Source of the DNA: CAYGLF01 sp964350945
GTDB taxonomy: Bacteria; Chlamydiota; Chlamydiia; Chlamydiales; JAAZZY01
Direction: 5' to 3'
Assembly (NCBI GenBank): GCA_964350945.1
Contig: CAYGLF010000003.1
Span: forward strand, 186,001-250,000
Length of the DNA: 64,000 nt
The position numbers and the translations under genes are program-made. Positions 25,675 to 35,458 of this stretch are shown one piece after another; within the stretch, counting starts at the first letter, position 1; the number at the start of each line of letters is the position of its first letter. Under the pieces are notes generated by a model. That model worked only from the letters and a program-made list of their open reading frames with translations, did no database searches and was not told the DNA's origin.

Positions 25675-26988
25675 ATGTTTAAGTTACTTAAAAGCATTAC
25701 GTCCCCTTTAGTGAGTCTGGCCATTGTGATGGTTGCAGTAGGCCTTTTTTCTACATTTGTTCCCCTAAGATTGACTCTAGATGGGCACAGTAGTTTTATA
25801 ACAGGGGGTGTAACTGCTGCCTATTTTGCAGGGCTGGTTTTAGGCTCTATGAAAGCAGAGAAATTTATTGCACAGGTTGGGCACATTAGAACCTTCTCAG
25901 CATTTGCATCGCTTACCGGAGCCATTTCTATCTCTATGGGCTTGATTTTTCATCCTGGAGCCTGGATTTTAGGAAGATTTTTAATGGGCCTTTTTACCGC
26001 TGGACTTTTCATCGTCATCCAAAGTTGGTTGTTGATGGTAGGAGGCAGTGATCGCAAAGGAACGATTTTAGCTTTTTATATGATTGCCTTTTATGCATCG
26101 CAAGCTGGTGGGCAGTTTTTATTAAGTGCTATCCCCCCCCTTTCATTGATCCCATTTAGTATAGGGACACTCTTAATTTCCCTGTCAGTGGTTCCTGTTT
26201 CGCTCACCCGTTACAAATCTCCCTCGATTGAAGCGTCATCGCCTCTAAGCCCTATAAAGCTTTTTAAGATCTCTGCATTTGGCGTTTTGTCATCCTTTGG
26301 ATCGGGTTTGATTATGGGATCCTTTTTTGGGTTAACACCTGTTTTTGCTCACTTGGTGGGTATGGAGCACTCTAGTATCGCTAACTTTATGGGAGCTACT
26401 ATTATCGGTGGTTTTGTCCTTCAGTGGCCCATTGGGCGCCTCTCGGACCGCATTAACCGTCGCTCAGTGCTCATTGGAGTCAGCTTTCTAACTTCCATTT
26501 TATCGCTTTTAATAGCTATAGCCTCTTTGATTTCTACAGATATCTTGTTAACCTTGTCTGTTATTTTTGGAGGGTTTGCATTTACCATGTATCCGATGAG
26601 TATTTCCTACACCAATGATTACGTGGATCCTCAGGATCTTGTTGCAGCTACTGGGGGGCTATTGCTCTCATATGGAGCAGGAAGTGTAGTAGGCCCTTTA
26701 GTTGCTCCGGCTCTCATGCAGATTTTTGGCCCAGCTGGTCTCTACGTCTTTTTTACAGTGATCGCAGCTCTGATCGGCGGTATTGGTTTTTGGAGACGTG
26801 GGTATAAGGAGCAGGTTGCTTTGAAAGAGCAGTCCAGCTACCGTCTCGTGCCTCCAACGCCTGTAATTTCAGAATTAGATCCCAGAACTGAGGAAGAGAA
26901 AGAGGGGCTGGGAGCTGCTCTTGAAAACATCAAAAAAACTGAAGAGGCTGTGGAAGGAGAAGCCTCTACCGGTGCAGTCACCCTTTAA
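25675..26988 (+). CDS. MFS transporter, YcaD-like
   Basis: The 437-residue protein has 12 membrane segments. The loop between TM8 and TM9 carries GRLSDRINRRSVLIG, the MFS motif A. Its overall pattern (MKAEKFIAQVGHIRTFSAFA, then L-G-R-F-L-M-G-L-F) resembles the YcaD group, whose substrates are unknown. The C-terminal tail of about 50 residues is charged and Glu-rich. It begins six bases after the flavoprotein gene, so the two are likely one operon. It is convergent with the RING/ankyrin cluster. Confidence 0.8.
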   Translation: MFKLLKSITSPLVSLAIVMVAVGLFSTFVPLRLTLDGHSSFITGGVTAAYFAGLVLGSMKAEKFIAQVGHIRTFSAFASLTGAISISMGLIFHPGAWILGRFLMGLFTAGLFIVIQSWLLMVGGSDRKGTILAFYMIAFYASQAGGQFLLSAIPPLSLIPFSIGTLLISLSVVPVSLTRYKSPSIEASSPLSPIKLFKISAFGVLSSFGSGLIMGSFFGLTPVFAHLVGMEHSSIANFMGATIIGGFVLQWPIGRLSDRINRRSVLIGVSFLTSILSLLIAIASLISTDILLTLSVIFGGFAFTMYPMSISYTNDYVDPQDLVAATGGLLLSYGAGSVVGPLVAPALMQIFGPAGLYVFFTVIAALIGGIGFWRRGYKEQVALKEQSSYRLVPPTPVISELDPRTEEEKEGLGAALENIKKTEEAVEGEASTGAVTL

Positions 26989-26995
26989 TTAGAGT

Positions 26996-28396
26996 TTACT
27001 TTTCAGGGTGCTCTATACGGCGAACTTTTCCTGGACGACCTTCATTTTTCTGTTCTAGGTGTGCTTGATAATTTTTGAGAACTCGAGTTATCTCAGCAAA
27101 TTCTACTTTGCTCTCTATCTCCTCAATAATTTCAGGGGCCAACTCGACTTTGTACTCCAATAGCGCCCAAATAAGGCTTACGTTTTGCGTCTCCACTGCC
27201 ATCTTTAAAGCTGTGACTCCAGCATCATTTTGCTTATTTGGATTTGCATGATTTTGGAGAAAATATAACAACAATTCATCCTGTTGCAGAACAATCGCAT
27301 GATGAATGGGTGCAAATCCTGTTTTTAAACTGCATAGGTCAAGATCGGCACCATGGTCTAGTAGCAGCTGAATACTTTCTCTCAATGGAACTTTTGCTAA
27401 ATGAGAATATTGCAAAAGTGTATTTAATGCAGAATCATAGATTTCATTTTGTCGATTGAGTTGCTCTGGGGTGCATTTTTGAAGTAAGATCTTTAAAGCG
27501 CTTAAATTATGAATACATGCATAATGAAGTGCTGAAAATCTCATAGCCGAGCACAGTGTTATATCTGCACCTAAATCAATAAGAGGTTGAACGTATTTGA
27601 TTTGCCCTATCTCTATAGCAATTCTAAGGGGTGTATTTCCATTAGCTAAAATGTTTGGGTTGGGATTTGCTTGTATCAGTCTGTTAAAAATCCCATCTGA
27701 ATTCCAAAGGATAGCTTTATGAAGAGGGGTGATGCCTATTTTAGTATTGGGAAGGTTAACGTCAGCACCTTTTTTTAAAAGCATATCTAGGACTTCAAGA
27801 GGGTCCCACTCCGCTGAATTTAATGCCTCCAAAAATGTATTTAATGCACTGCCAAACTCCCCATAGGGTTCGTCAAGTTGTTCTTTTGTGCTGCGATGTA
27901 AAACTTTGGTAACAATCTCTTCACATTTTAGACAGGCTAAAGCAATAGGAGAAGTGATAGTTGCTGCGGGTTTCCCAGGAGAAGAAACGGTTAATAAAGC
28001 TCCAACATCTAAAAGGGGGTCTATAAGATCAATACACTCACTGTCAATAGCTCTATATAAAGCCGTGTGCATATCATCCCTATTGACAATATTAATATTT
28101 CTTTGCACCTCAGGATCTGCCAATAAATGCTGGGCACTAATAATATCTTGATCTAATATGAAATCGCATAAATCAGTGATTTTATCTCGAACAGATTCTA
28201 CTTGTTGCTCACTCCTGCAATTGGGGCAGGTCGCTTTATTTGTTTCTAAAATTTTTGCATTTAAAGCTTGGTAAAGGCAAACACTATGAAAAGAATGTCT
28301 GCATGTTGTGATCCTCAAATTATCGGGATTGGATATTTCATCGAGGCAAACCGAACATTCTAAAATTTCTTGGCCTGCTGCTGCTGATGATGACAT
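26996..28396 (-). CDS. RING-H2 finger plus ankyrin-repeat protein, copy A (putative ubiquitin-ligase effector)
   Basis: The N-terminus carries a complete RING-H2 set: Cys14, Cys17, Cys32, His34, His37, Cys40, Cys57 and Cys60. From about residue 105 to 430 the protein is made of ankyrin repeats (GITPLHKAILWNSD, then G-N-T-P-L-R-I-A-I-E and G-V-T-A-L-K-M-A-V-E). In eukaryotes this pairing gives E3 ubiquitin ligases with the ankyrins choosing the substrate. Bacteria lack ubiquitin, so a host-directed secreted effector is inferred. There is no Sec signal. A GGAG lies eight bases before the ATG. Two paralogues follow upstream on the same strand. Confidence 0.85.
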   Translation of the reverse strand: MSSSAAAGQEILECSVCLDEISNPDNLRITTCRHSFHSVCLYQALNAKILETNKATCPNCRSEQQVESVRDKITDLCDFILDQDIISAQHLLADPEVQRNINIVNRDDMHTALYRAIDSECIDLIDPLLDVGALLTVSSPGKPAATITSPIALACLKCEEIVTKVLHRSTKEQLDEPYGEFGSALNTFLEALNSAEWDPLEVLDMLLKKGADVNLPNTKIGITPLHKAILWNSDGIFNRLIQANPNPNILANGNTPLRIAIEIGQIKYVQPLIDLGADITLCSAMRFSALHYACIHNLSALKILLQKCTPEQLNRQNEIYDSALNTLLQYSHLAKVPLRESIQLLLDHGADLDLCSLKTGFAPIHHAIVLQQDELLLYFLQNHANPNKQNDAGVTALKMAVETQNVSLIWALLEYKVELAPEIIEEIESKVEFAEITRVLKNYQAHLEQKNEGRPGKVRRIEHPEK

Positions 28397-28437
28397 GACA
28401 TTTACTCCACTAATCAGTACTTTTAATTGGGTTCATT

Positions 28438-29796
28438 TTAAATGGGTGCTTCTTCATGGAAAAAGGGTTTAGAAGGTGCTTTATAGTGGTCTTCATATTC
28501 ACGAACACTCTCTGCTAAGTAAGAGCTTTGCAAAAGGTATTTTCTTCCTAAAATCTCTGCTAGTTCAGCAGCTGTTAGATACATTTTAACGTCACCCTGC
28601 TCAAAACAAAAAGGAGCATGTGCACTTGCGCAAAAATCTATGAGCAGCTTCCATACTCGGTCCACTTTGTTGGCCATGATAGCTAAAAATAAAGCAGGAC
28701 ATTTAGGGTCTTCACTTTCGATCACACGATCAGTTATATTAATAAACTCAGCCTCAGGATCTTGGTAATGTAGAGTCAATTCTTCTATTACTTTGTCTAC
28801 GGCTATTAATTTCCGAGGTTCATTAATGAGTTGTTGAGCCATTTCATTAGTTGCTAAGTAGCTATATTCGTTCGGAAGTGCTTTGGCAATTTGGGTAAAT
28901 CCTTTTGCTGTAGCAAGCTGTTTGAGAGTATAAGATATCGAAGAATCTGTAGAGGCTTTATGATCTAGCAAGGTCCACACGTTGTGAACCCGATTGGCTA
29001 AAATGGCATATTCTAGGGCTGATCTGCCTGATGCATTGCGAGTATCTATTTGAGCTCCATGATCGAGTAGAAATTGCACGATCTTGTTATATGGGGACTG
29101 TGCTGCAATGTGAAGAGGGGTATTTCCTCCAACTAACTTATTGGAATTGACATCAGCTCCCATAGAGATCAATTCTTTGGCAATCATTATGCGATCGATT
29201 TTAATTTTGCTTAACTGCGAGATGAATAAATCAAAAATAGCAAAGGAATTATCTGGGGATGTATTAACTTCTAAGGGATCAAATCCTTTAAGTGTCTCAT
29301 GAAAAACATCCGGATTCTCACTGTAAAAACTCATCATTAAAGGAGATAAAATATTATTTTCTGCGTAAGCGGCCCTCATTGAAGAATTCGCACCCGCAGC
29401 TACCAGCAGCCTGATAAAATCTACATCTTGTTGTCTGACGGCTTGGGATAGTAGCGACCATTTGTGAGAGCTTAATAAGTTCACATACTCGCCAATTCTT
29501 GCCTCTGCAAGCTTATGCCCTAATCCAATTGAATTTCCTTTATTTACCTCTTCGCCCATCCAAACAATTAATCTATCTACTGCTTCTTGGATCTCTTCTA
29601 GCTTTTGATCTTCTCGGCACATCGGGCATAAGGCTTTCTCTGTAGCTATAATTGAGGCGTTAAAAGCTTTGACTGCACATGTTTTGTGAAAATAGTGGGA
29701 ACAACTTGTTTTATGAGCTTCAGCAAGCGGTTGTATGGACTCCAAACAGATGGAACAATCAGAGTTTTCAATATTTATTGGTCCTGGAAATGGCAT
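28438..29796 (-). CDS. RING-H2 finger plus ankyrin-repeat protein, copy B
   Basis: The zinc ligands are Cys14, Cys17, Cys32, His34, His37, Cys40, Cys57 and Cys60, exactly the positions of copy A. Ankyrin repeats are clearest at residues 220-275 (N-T-P-L-H-I-A-A-Q-S, then G-R-S-A-L-E-Y-A-I-L). The C-terminal third has degenerate repeats and a motif F-L-A-I-M-A-N-K-V-D-R-V-W-K-L-L shared with copy C. The 41-base gap to copy A and same strand suggest an operon. An AGGAG ribosome binding site precedes the ATG. E3-ligase activity in a host is inference. Confidence 0.85.
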   Translation of the reverse strand: MPFPGPINIENSDCSICLESIQPLAEAHKTSCSHYFHKTCAVKAFNASIIATEKALCPMCREDQKLEEIQEAVDRLIVWMGEEVNKGNSIGLGHKLAEARIGEYVNLLSSHKWSLLSQAVRQQDVDFIRLLVAAGANSSMRAAYAENNILSPLMMSFYSENPDVFHETLKGFDPLEVNTSPDNSFAIFDLFISQLSKIKIDRIMIAKELISMGADVNSNKLVGGNTPLHIAAQSPYNKIVQFLLDHGAQIDTRNASGRSALEYAILANRVHNVWTLLDHKASTDSSISYTLKQLATAKGFTQIAKALPNEYSYLATNEMAQQLINEPRKLIAVDKVIEELTLHYQDPEAEFINITDRVIESEDPKCPALFLAIMANKVDRVWKLLIDFCASAHAPFCFEQGDVKMYLTAAELAEILGRKYLLQSSYLAESVREYEDHYKAPSKPFFHEEAPI

Positions 29797-29954
29797 TATA
29801 AGACTCCTGTCTTGGGGTTAATCGTCTATGTCTTAACTAATTATAAGTATTTATTTTAAAAATGTCAATAGAAAAGTTTAAACCTATATTAAGGTAAGTG
29901 CTTTTATATAAGTTATTTATGTTTTTTGTTAAATAAGAGGGAAATAATAATAGA

Positions 29955-31316
29955 TTAAACTTCATTTGGAAGAATATCTTTAGCAGGTGAATGGGTTGGC
30001 AAATCATCGTGCGTTTCTTCTACAAGGTATCCGTCTTGGATTAAATGCTCTCTTTTCAGTTTTTCACCAAGCTCAAAGGGGCTGATAACCACATTATCAT
30101 CAATGCGATATCTAGCATGAATATCTGCATGAAACTCGGAGATTAATCTCCATATAAGGTGCACTTTATTGGCTAAAACAGCTAGAAAAAGGGCAGGATA
30201 GGGGGCTATTGAGCCAGGAACTGCGGTTTTTGAGATGTCTAATTTAGGGGCAAATGGGTCATGAGCATAGTAAGATTCTAGAGCCGCGATAAATGACATC
30301 AAGTCTCTCAGAAGTTGTGGCTGGTCAAGGAATGGTGAAATAGCTGGGTGTTTGGCTATGTTTTTATGTTTATCTGGAATAGCAGCGCTTAACTCACTAA
30401 AATATTCTTCTGCAAATTGGTGTAGAGAGAACTGAGATGGGACAGATAAAGAGGCGCCTTTGTCTAACAGCATCCAAACAATGTCCACTCTCTGTCTCAT
30501 CATAGCTAATATAAGAGGGGTTGACTCCTCTGAACTACTTTTATTGGGATTTGCTCCATTTTCTAGAAGAAAATGCGCGAGCGTCCCTCTTTCGTGTGAA
30601 ATGGTTGATTGTAGGGGAGTTCTTTCTGTATCTGGGTCTGGAAGATTAATGTCAGCTCCTGCAGCGAGCAATCGACTCATAACATTGATCATAACGTCGT
30701 CCTCATAGCCAAATAAAAGGTCTTGATCATCTTCAAGAGCAAAATGTAGGTAGAAACTGAGTAAAGAACCCTCTCTGTCATTGATGTTATTCAGTTGCTC
30801 TTTTGAGCTATTTTTTAAAACAAGGTCTAAAGTCTCAAGTTCTCTAAAACATGCTATAGCAAGAGAAGAGTAAGCTAATGTAACGTCATCCTCTTCTTCA
30901 TCGACCTCATCCGTTGCTCGAATGGCTACATCAGCTCCCAAATCAAGCAGCTGGCTGATCAATTCAAAATGGTCATTATCCACAGCTCTATAGAGCGCGG
31001 GTTGCCTATCATAGCCCGCAAGTAAGTTGATATGGGCTTGTGTCAAAGGGTCAGCCAGTAGGTGTCTAGCAGCGATCCAGTTCTCGTCAATGATACTCTT
31101 AGCAAATTCATTAATCTGTAAAATGCCCCTATCTTGGCTCTGGTCCGCTCGACAAAGAGGGCAAGTGGGTTTACTAGTAGTTAATATACTTGAATTGAAC
31201 CACGTAATCGCGCATTTATTATGGAAAATATGATCACAGGTCAGAGTGTGTGATTCCTCTATTTTTTCAAAACAAATACTACATTCTGGTAATCGATCAC
31301 TTGGAATTGATGACAT
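29955..31316 (-). CDS. RING-H2 finger plus ankyrin-repeat protein, copy C
   Basis: The RING-H2 ligands are Cys12, Cys15, Cys27, His29, His32, Cys35, Cys52 and Cys55. This RING has a loop shorter by three residues than in copies A and B. Ankyrin repeats run from about residue 100 (QPALYRAVDNDHFELISQLL, L-D-L-G-A-D-V) to about 300. The final 80 residues resemble those of copy B (F-L-A-V-L-A-N-K-V-H-L-I-W-R-L-I). It is separated from copy B by 159 bases and has a weaker ribosome binding site. It may be an independent transcript with its own promoter. Confidence 0.85.
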   Translation of the reverse strand: MSSIPSDRLPECSICFEKIEESHTLTCDHIFHNKCAITWFNSSILTTSKPTCPLCRADQSQDRGILQINEFAKSIIDENWIAARHLLADPLTQAHINLLAGYDRQPALYRAVDNDHFELISQLLDLGADVAIRATDEVDEEEDDVTLAYSSLAIACFRELETLDLVLKNSSKEQLNNINDREGSLLSFYLHFALEDDQDLLFGYEDDVMINVMSRLLAAGADINLPDPDTERTPLQSTISHERGTLAHFLLENGANPNKSSSEESTPLILAMMRQRVDIVWMLLDKGASLSVPSQFSLHQFAEEYFSELSAAIPDKHKNIAKHPAISPFLDQPQLLRDLMSFIAALESYYAHDPFAPKLDISKTAVPGSIAPYPALFLAVLANKVHLIWRLISEFHADIHARYRIDDNVVISPFELGEKLKREHLIQDGYLVEETHDDLPTHSPAKDILPNEV

Positions 31317-31546
31317 AAAACTACTTATACCTAAATTAATAAAGTGTTGATGCTTATATAATTGTAACTTTTATTTTTAATTCTGTCAAGAATTAATTTA
31401 CTGACTACTTGTAAAATAAAAAGCCGTAGGATGTTTTAGACCTATAGAGAGGAGGTAAGGGAAGTTTAGAGCGTTGCAGAAACCTAATAGTAAGGAAATA
31501 AATTTCCCTACTACAAGGTATGCTATGGATAGTGAAGATCGAAGTT

Positions 31547-33391
31547 TTATTCGATTATTTCGGCAGGTTTCACATCGTATAAGATGTCGTCAATCTGATG
31601 GCGGTATAGCGGCATATTGAGGCGTTTTTCATCGAGAATGTGACCGACAAAACCAATTGAACGGCCAATGACGAAAAAGGCGTTTAGAATCCCTGCATCA
31701 ATAAATTGGTTGATTTCATCTTCTTTATATCCAAGATTGCGCCACATATCGACCATCAAAACTCCAATCACACCATCGACATTCAGGATTAGGCTTTCTT
31801 TTTTAGAGGTTGTGATCTGCTCTACTCGAAGGGCATAATCTAGAAGAGATGTGCTTGGGAAGTGGTCGTAACCATAGCGTTTTAGACATGAGACGCGCAA
31901 GTCGGGGTTCCTAAGAGATTTAACTCTGTGACCAATCCCAGGGATTGGAATCCCTTTATTTTTCATTTCCTGAACAAATTCTTTGGGGTTTTGTTCGGCC
32001 ATAAGGGCTTCTTTAAAGTATTTGGCCGCCCCGTCTATAGCCCCTCCAAACTTAGGTCCAATAGTTAATAGGCCGGTGACGAGCGAGGAAATCAGGTCTT
32101 TTCCTGCGCGAGCAGTCACACGAGCATTGTGTGCTCCACTAACCGCAGGTCCATGGTCGGCAACTGTTTTGATCACCGTATCAATAAAGTCAGTAGCCCA
32201 CTTGGGATAGCGCTTTTTAAACCACAAAAGAGTTAAAACATCAGCAATTGAAAAGCCCGTATCTGGAGTAGACAAAGAACTGATTGGGTGGCCAGCATAA
32301 ACAGCCTCTTCACCGCGATCATCAGAAATTGTACAGATAAAGTTGGTGGGTTTACGTACCTTTCCTGTTTTCTTTGCCTTGGTAAAATCTTCTGGGATGT
32401 TGGGAACATTTTCCTCTAATGATTCTTGGATAATGCCCTCTGCGTATAAATCACGGTAGATTGCTTCAATCACATCAGGAAGGTGGTTGAAGGTTTTAGG
32501 GACATGGATTCCAGCTGCACGCATAGCCTTATTTTTTGCATCTGCCATTTCTAGTTCAGTATGGGCTGAAGCTCCCGCATGTCCGAACTGAATTTGGCTT
32601 TCAAAATGACTAGCTACGGTGCCAATACACCAAGCAATAATCGGTTTTTTTATTAGCCCTTTTTCAACAGCTTCGATCATCTCATATTCAGCGCGGCCCC
32701 CAACTTCTCCCAGCACAATGATGTATTTGATGGTGGGATTTTTCTCCATACGGAGCAAATGATCTAGGTAGCTGGAGCCAGGGTAGCGATCACCACCGAT
32801 TGCAACGCCTTCAGCAAGGCCGTCTGTTCTTAGAGAGATGATATTTGCAAGCTCATTAAACAACCCTCCAGACTTTGTAATGACCCCGCATGATCCTGGT
32901 CGGTTGAGCTTAGATTTAAGAATATTGGAGATGGTTCCGCCAATATTACCCGTCTTAAAATGGCCTGGTGTGATAGCCCCCACAGTGGCTGGGCCAATAA
33001 TAATTTTATGGTTCTTTTTGGCTAAATGAGCAATTTCTCTTGCGTAACGCTCGGGGATTCCTTCTGCTGTAATCATGAGTGTTTTTATAGAGGGAATGCT
33101 TAGAGCTTCTAGGGTCACTTGGTAGGCGGTTCTAAAAGAAGCAAAGTTAAGTAAAACACTAGCTTCAGGGTGATTCTTCACAGCTTCTTGTGTGTTTGCA
33201 TAAATAGGGACAAGCACTTCCCTAGCTCCCATGAAAAACTTCTGGAAAGATGCTGGTTTAGAGGGGTGCACAATTGCCGAAACTGAAGGGAGATCGCGAC
33301 CACACAGATAATCATAGTCGAGCATCTGTTGGATAGCTTTAGGGTTATTATTCCAAAAGATAGCCTGGGTGTCTTTTTCAAAAAGGGTCAT
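31547..33391 (-). CDS. aclA: ATP-citrate lyase, large subunit (succinyl-CoA-ligase-like plus citrate-synthase-like domains)
   Basis: Residues 1-330 match the CoA-ligase part: IIGPATVGAITPGHFKTGN, VAIGGDRYPGSSYLDH, and the phosphohistidine site in QIQFGHAGASAH (His271). Residues 340-614 form the citrate-synthase-like module with DHGPAVSGAHNARVTARAG, the GIGHRVKSLRNPD motif and NVDGVIGVLMVDM. With the small subunit it splits citrate with ATP and CoA into acetyl-CoA and oxaloacetate. The segments are strikingly like human and plant enzymes as I recall them. The start overlaps the small-subunit stop by 4 bases. The same two-subunit split occurs in green sulfur bacteria and plants. Confidence 0.93.
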   Translation of the reverse strand: MTLFEKDTQAIFWNNNPKAIQQMLDYDYLCGRDLPSVSAIVHPSKPASFQKFFMGAREVLVPIYANTQEAVKNHPEASVLLNFASFRTAYQVTLEALSIPSIKTLMITAEGIPERYAREIAHLAKKNHKIIIGPATVGAITPGHFKTGNIGGTISNILKSKLNRPGSCGVITKSGGLFNELANIISLRTDGLAEGVAIGGDRYPGSSYLDHLLRMEKNPTIKYIIVLGEVGGRAEYEMIEAVEKGLIKKPIIAWCIGTVASHFESQIQFGHAGASAHTELEMADAKNKAMRAAGIHVPKTFNHLPDVIEAIYRDLYAEGIIQESLEENVPNIPEDFTKAKKTGKVRKPTNFICTISDDRGEEAVYAGHPISSLSTPDTGFSIADVLTLLWFKKRYPKWATDFIDTVIKTVADHGPAVSGAHNARVTARAGKDLISSLVTGLLTIGPKFGGAIDGAAKYFKEALMAEQNPKEFVQEMKNKGIPIPGIGHRVKSLRNPDLRVSCLKRYGYDHFPSTSLLDYALRVEQITTSKKESLILNVDGVIGVLMVDMWRNLGYKEDEINQFIDAGILNAFFVIGRSIGFVGHILDEKRLNMPLYRHQIDDILYDVKPAEIIE

Positions 33392-34707
33392 ACGTTCACT
33401 CCTTCGTTATGCATTATAAGGGCCTGTCTTACAATGTCGGTTAAATGAGTTTCAGGGCCATAGACTTTGATAGGAAGGCCTAATCTGGTGGCTGCTGTTT
33501 CAATATTTTTAAGGCCAATCTCGTAGTTGGGTCCTCCACGACGTACATAAATATTTACACCAACCTTTTTCATTTCCTCATACATTTCGTTAAAAGCTTT
33601 GATAATTCCATCAAAGGTTTTAGCTACATCTGTAAAATTAGCAATTGAACCTCCAATAATCAAAACCTTATCACGATTTTGGGAGTCTCTTTGCTTTGTC
33701 ATCAGCTCTAAAACGCCCCTCGTGTAGCAATAGGTTTCTTCCATCGTGGGGTTTCCTGAGTACTCCCCATAATTTGCCAGCTCTTCAACTCCCCAAAGAT
33801 TAGCGATGCTATCAGCATAAACGACAGAGGCTCCACCTCCAGCTACCAGGGTCCAAACAAGCCCCTCTGGTTTTAGGACCGTAAGTTTTAAACTGGCACC
33901 TGATTTTTCATCGAGCTTTTCGATGGTTTGTTCTACTAAAGAGGTCTCTTTTTCTCCAAAGGCTCTGGGAAATTGAAGGTCTCCCCAGGTGCTTTGCATT
34001 AAAAAGCGTGCCGTGTCGTCCATTTTTGCGACAACGTCTAATAAATGAATTTCTTGGTTTTGGAGAACAAAGGGGTTAAGTTCTAAATAACAAAAATGCA
34101 TGTCTTTGAAAAAGTGGTAAAATCCACCGGCAAAAGAGGCGATTTGTTGTGGGTTTTCAAACTCTGAAGGGATGCTTTCTAAGAGAAGTTGAGAAAGTTC
34201 TTCAGAATTAATATCTAGAGGTATCTTAATTTCCCGCACACTATCCCAGTTGTTTTCAATGTCAACACCGCCCTGAGCAGATAGATATAAAATGTCATGT
34301 TCTAACGTGGTGCTGCAAGAGATGTACATCTCCTGAGTTGAGTCATGAGCAAAAAAAGGTTCCACAATAAAAGTCTTTAACGAGCCTCTAGCGCCACAGA
34401 TCAAAACTTTTTCAAAAGAAGATTGAGAGTCGATCCAGTTTGCAGCAGCATCTAAATCGACATCGCCTGGTTTGTTATTTTGTAAAAATACAAGTTGATT
34501 TAAGCCTCGTTTGCCAAAAAGCATGTCTGGTTTTACAACTAAACCTTCACTTTTTAGCCAATCGTGTAGCTCCGCTTGATTTTTTAGATCTTCACCTGTG
34601 TGGGCTAAGATACTTTTAAATTGAAATTTAAAGTCGGGGAAATAGGTTTTCCAGTGATTCGCTAGTAACAATTTTGCGCTGTATTCGCGGATTGCTTTTT
34701 GAGCCAT
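33388..34707 (-). CDS. aclB: ATP-citrate lyase, small subunit (ATP-grasp and citrate-binding domains)
   Basis: The protein begins MAQKAIREYSAKLLL, runs through an ATP-grasp domain (LVVKPDMLFGKRG, a L-E-L-N-P-F motif with metal ligands) and a citrate-binding domain (VWTLVAGGGASVVYADSI, LANYGEYSGNPT, IIGGSIANFTDVAKTF, YVRRGGPNYEIGL). I chose the ATG at 34707 because it has an AGAGGA ribosome binding site and matches the N-terminus of known enzymes. The open frame extends 27 codons further upstream to 34788. It is translationally coupled to aclA. The CoA- and citrate-binding motifs look intact. Confidence 0.93.
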   Translation of the reverse strand: MAQKAIREYSAKLLLANHWKTYFPDFKFQFKSILAHTGEDLKNQAELHDWLKSEGLVVKPDMLFGKRGLNQLVFLQNNKPGDVDLDAAANWIDSQSSFEKVLICGARGSLKTFIVEPFFAHDSTQEMYISCSTTLEHDILYLSAQGGVDIENNWDSVREIKIPLDINSEELSQLLLESIPSEFENPQQIASFAGGFYHFFKDMHFCYLELNPFVLQNQEIHLLDVVAKMDDTARFLMQSTWGDLQFPRAFGEKETSLVEQTIEKLDEKSGASLKLTVLKPEGLVWTLVAGGGASVVYADSIANLWGVEELANYGEYSGNPTMEETYCYTRGVLELMTKQRDSQNRDKVLIIGGSIANFTDVAKTFDGIIKAFNEMYEEMKKVGVNIYVRRGGPNYEIGLKNIETAATRLGLPIKVYGPETHLTDIVRQALIMHNEGVNV

Positions 34708-34804
34708 AGTCTTTCCTCTTTTAAGGCGATAAATGCCCTGTGGCATCGAGCCTGTTTTAATAAGATTTTTCAGCGAGAAATTGATCATAATTTAACATGA
34801 TGTA

Positions 34805-35377
34805 TTAATCTAGCGCTGTGTTGGTTTTTTTTGATTCAATTATTTTTTGTCTCATCTTTAAAATTGATGGATCTAAAGGGTAGTTTTTGAAATTTTCAAG
34901 AGTTATCCATTTTAAATCATCAGACTCTTCGCTTATAATTAAAGGGGCATTTGAATTTACCTTCAGTAGATAACGAACATCGTAGTGCAAATGGGAGGGC
35001 ACCTCCTTATAGGCTGGTATCTCATGAATCGAAATATCAAAAATTTCAGGTGAAACTGCGCTGATTTCTTCAATTCCTGATTCTTCTTGTGCTTCTTTAA
35101 TAGCGACCTCTAACAAGGAAAACTGTCCGTCAGCATGCCCACCCAGTTGGATCCATTTTTTTAGTTTTTTGTGCAGTGTGAATAAACAGGCGGTTTCTTC
35201 CTCATTCCATAACCAGCAAGAAGCTGTTAGGTGACCTTTTTTTAAAGAGCGACTGAAGCAATGGGTATTTTGAGTGATAAAATAAATGAATTGATTTACG
35301 AGTTTCTCTTCCTGGTCTAGGTACCATTTTGACAGCCGATAATCATTTAGTTGCTGTAGAATTTTATTTCGATGCAT
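34805..35377 (-). CDS. Nudix hydrolase
   Basis: The 190-residue protein contains a Nudix box of the variant type GGHADGQFSLLEVAIKEAQ, followed by E-E-S-G-I. It has the catalytic E-x-x-E-E core but a Phe where the first box Glu normally stands, and Lys for the box Arg. This variant is seen in Nudix proteins of unknown substrate. The N-terminal 40 residues are helical. It is 97 bases upstream of the ATP-citrate lyase start, and divergent from the second Nudix gene across a 116-base gap. The substrate cannot be predicted. Confidence 0.8.
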   Translation of the reverse strand: MHRNKILQQLNDYRLSKWYLDQEEKLVNQFIYFITQNTHCFSRSLKKGHLTASCWLWNEEETACLFTLHKKLKKWIQLGGHADGQFSLLEVAIKEAQEESGIEEISAVSPEIFDISIHEIPAYKEVPSHLHYDVRYLLKVNSNAPLIISEESDDLKWITLENFKNYPLDPSILKMRQKIIESKKTNTALD

Positions 35378-35458
35378 TGAAAAATGGGTAACTAATTTGA
35401 CAATAGATTCTCATAAGTATCTATTCTTTACAAGTGGTAGAATGAAATTACAACAGAT

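Noticed and set aside
31377..31396. AT-rich 8-bp inverted repeat upstream of the third RING/ankyrin gene
   Set aside because: The arms are only TTAATTCT/AGAATTAA in a very AT-rich gap; chance is likely and no T tract supports a terminator.
31440..31546. GGAGG ribosome-binding-like sequence and a short ATG frame before the ATP-citrate lyase end
   Set aside because: The frame from the ATG near 31525 runs antisense into aclA and no protein-like composition is seen.
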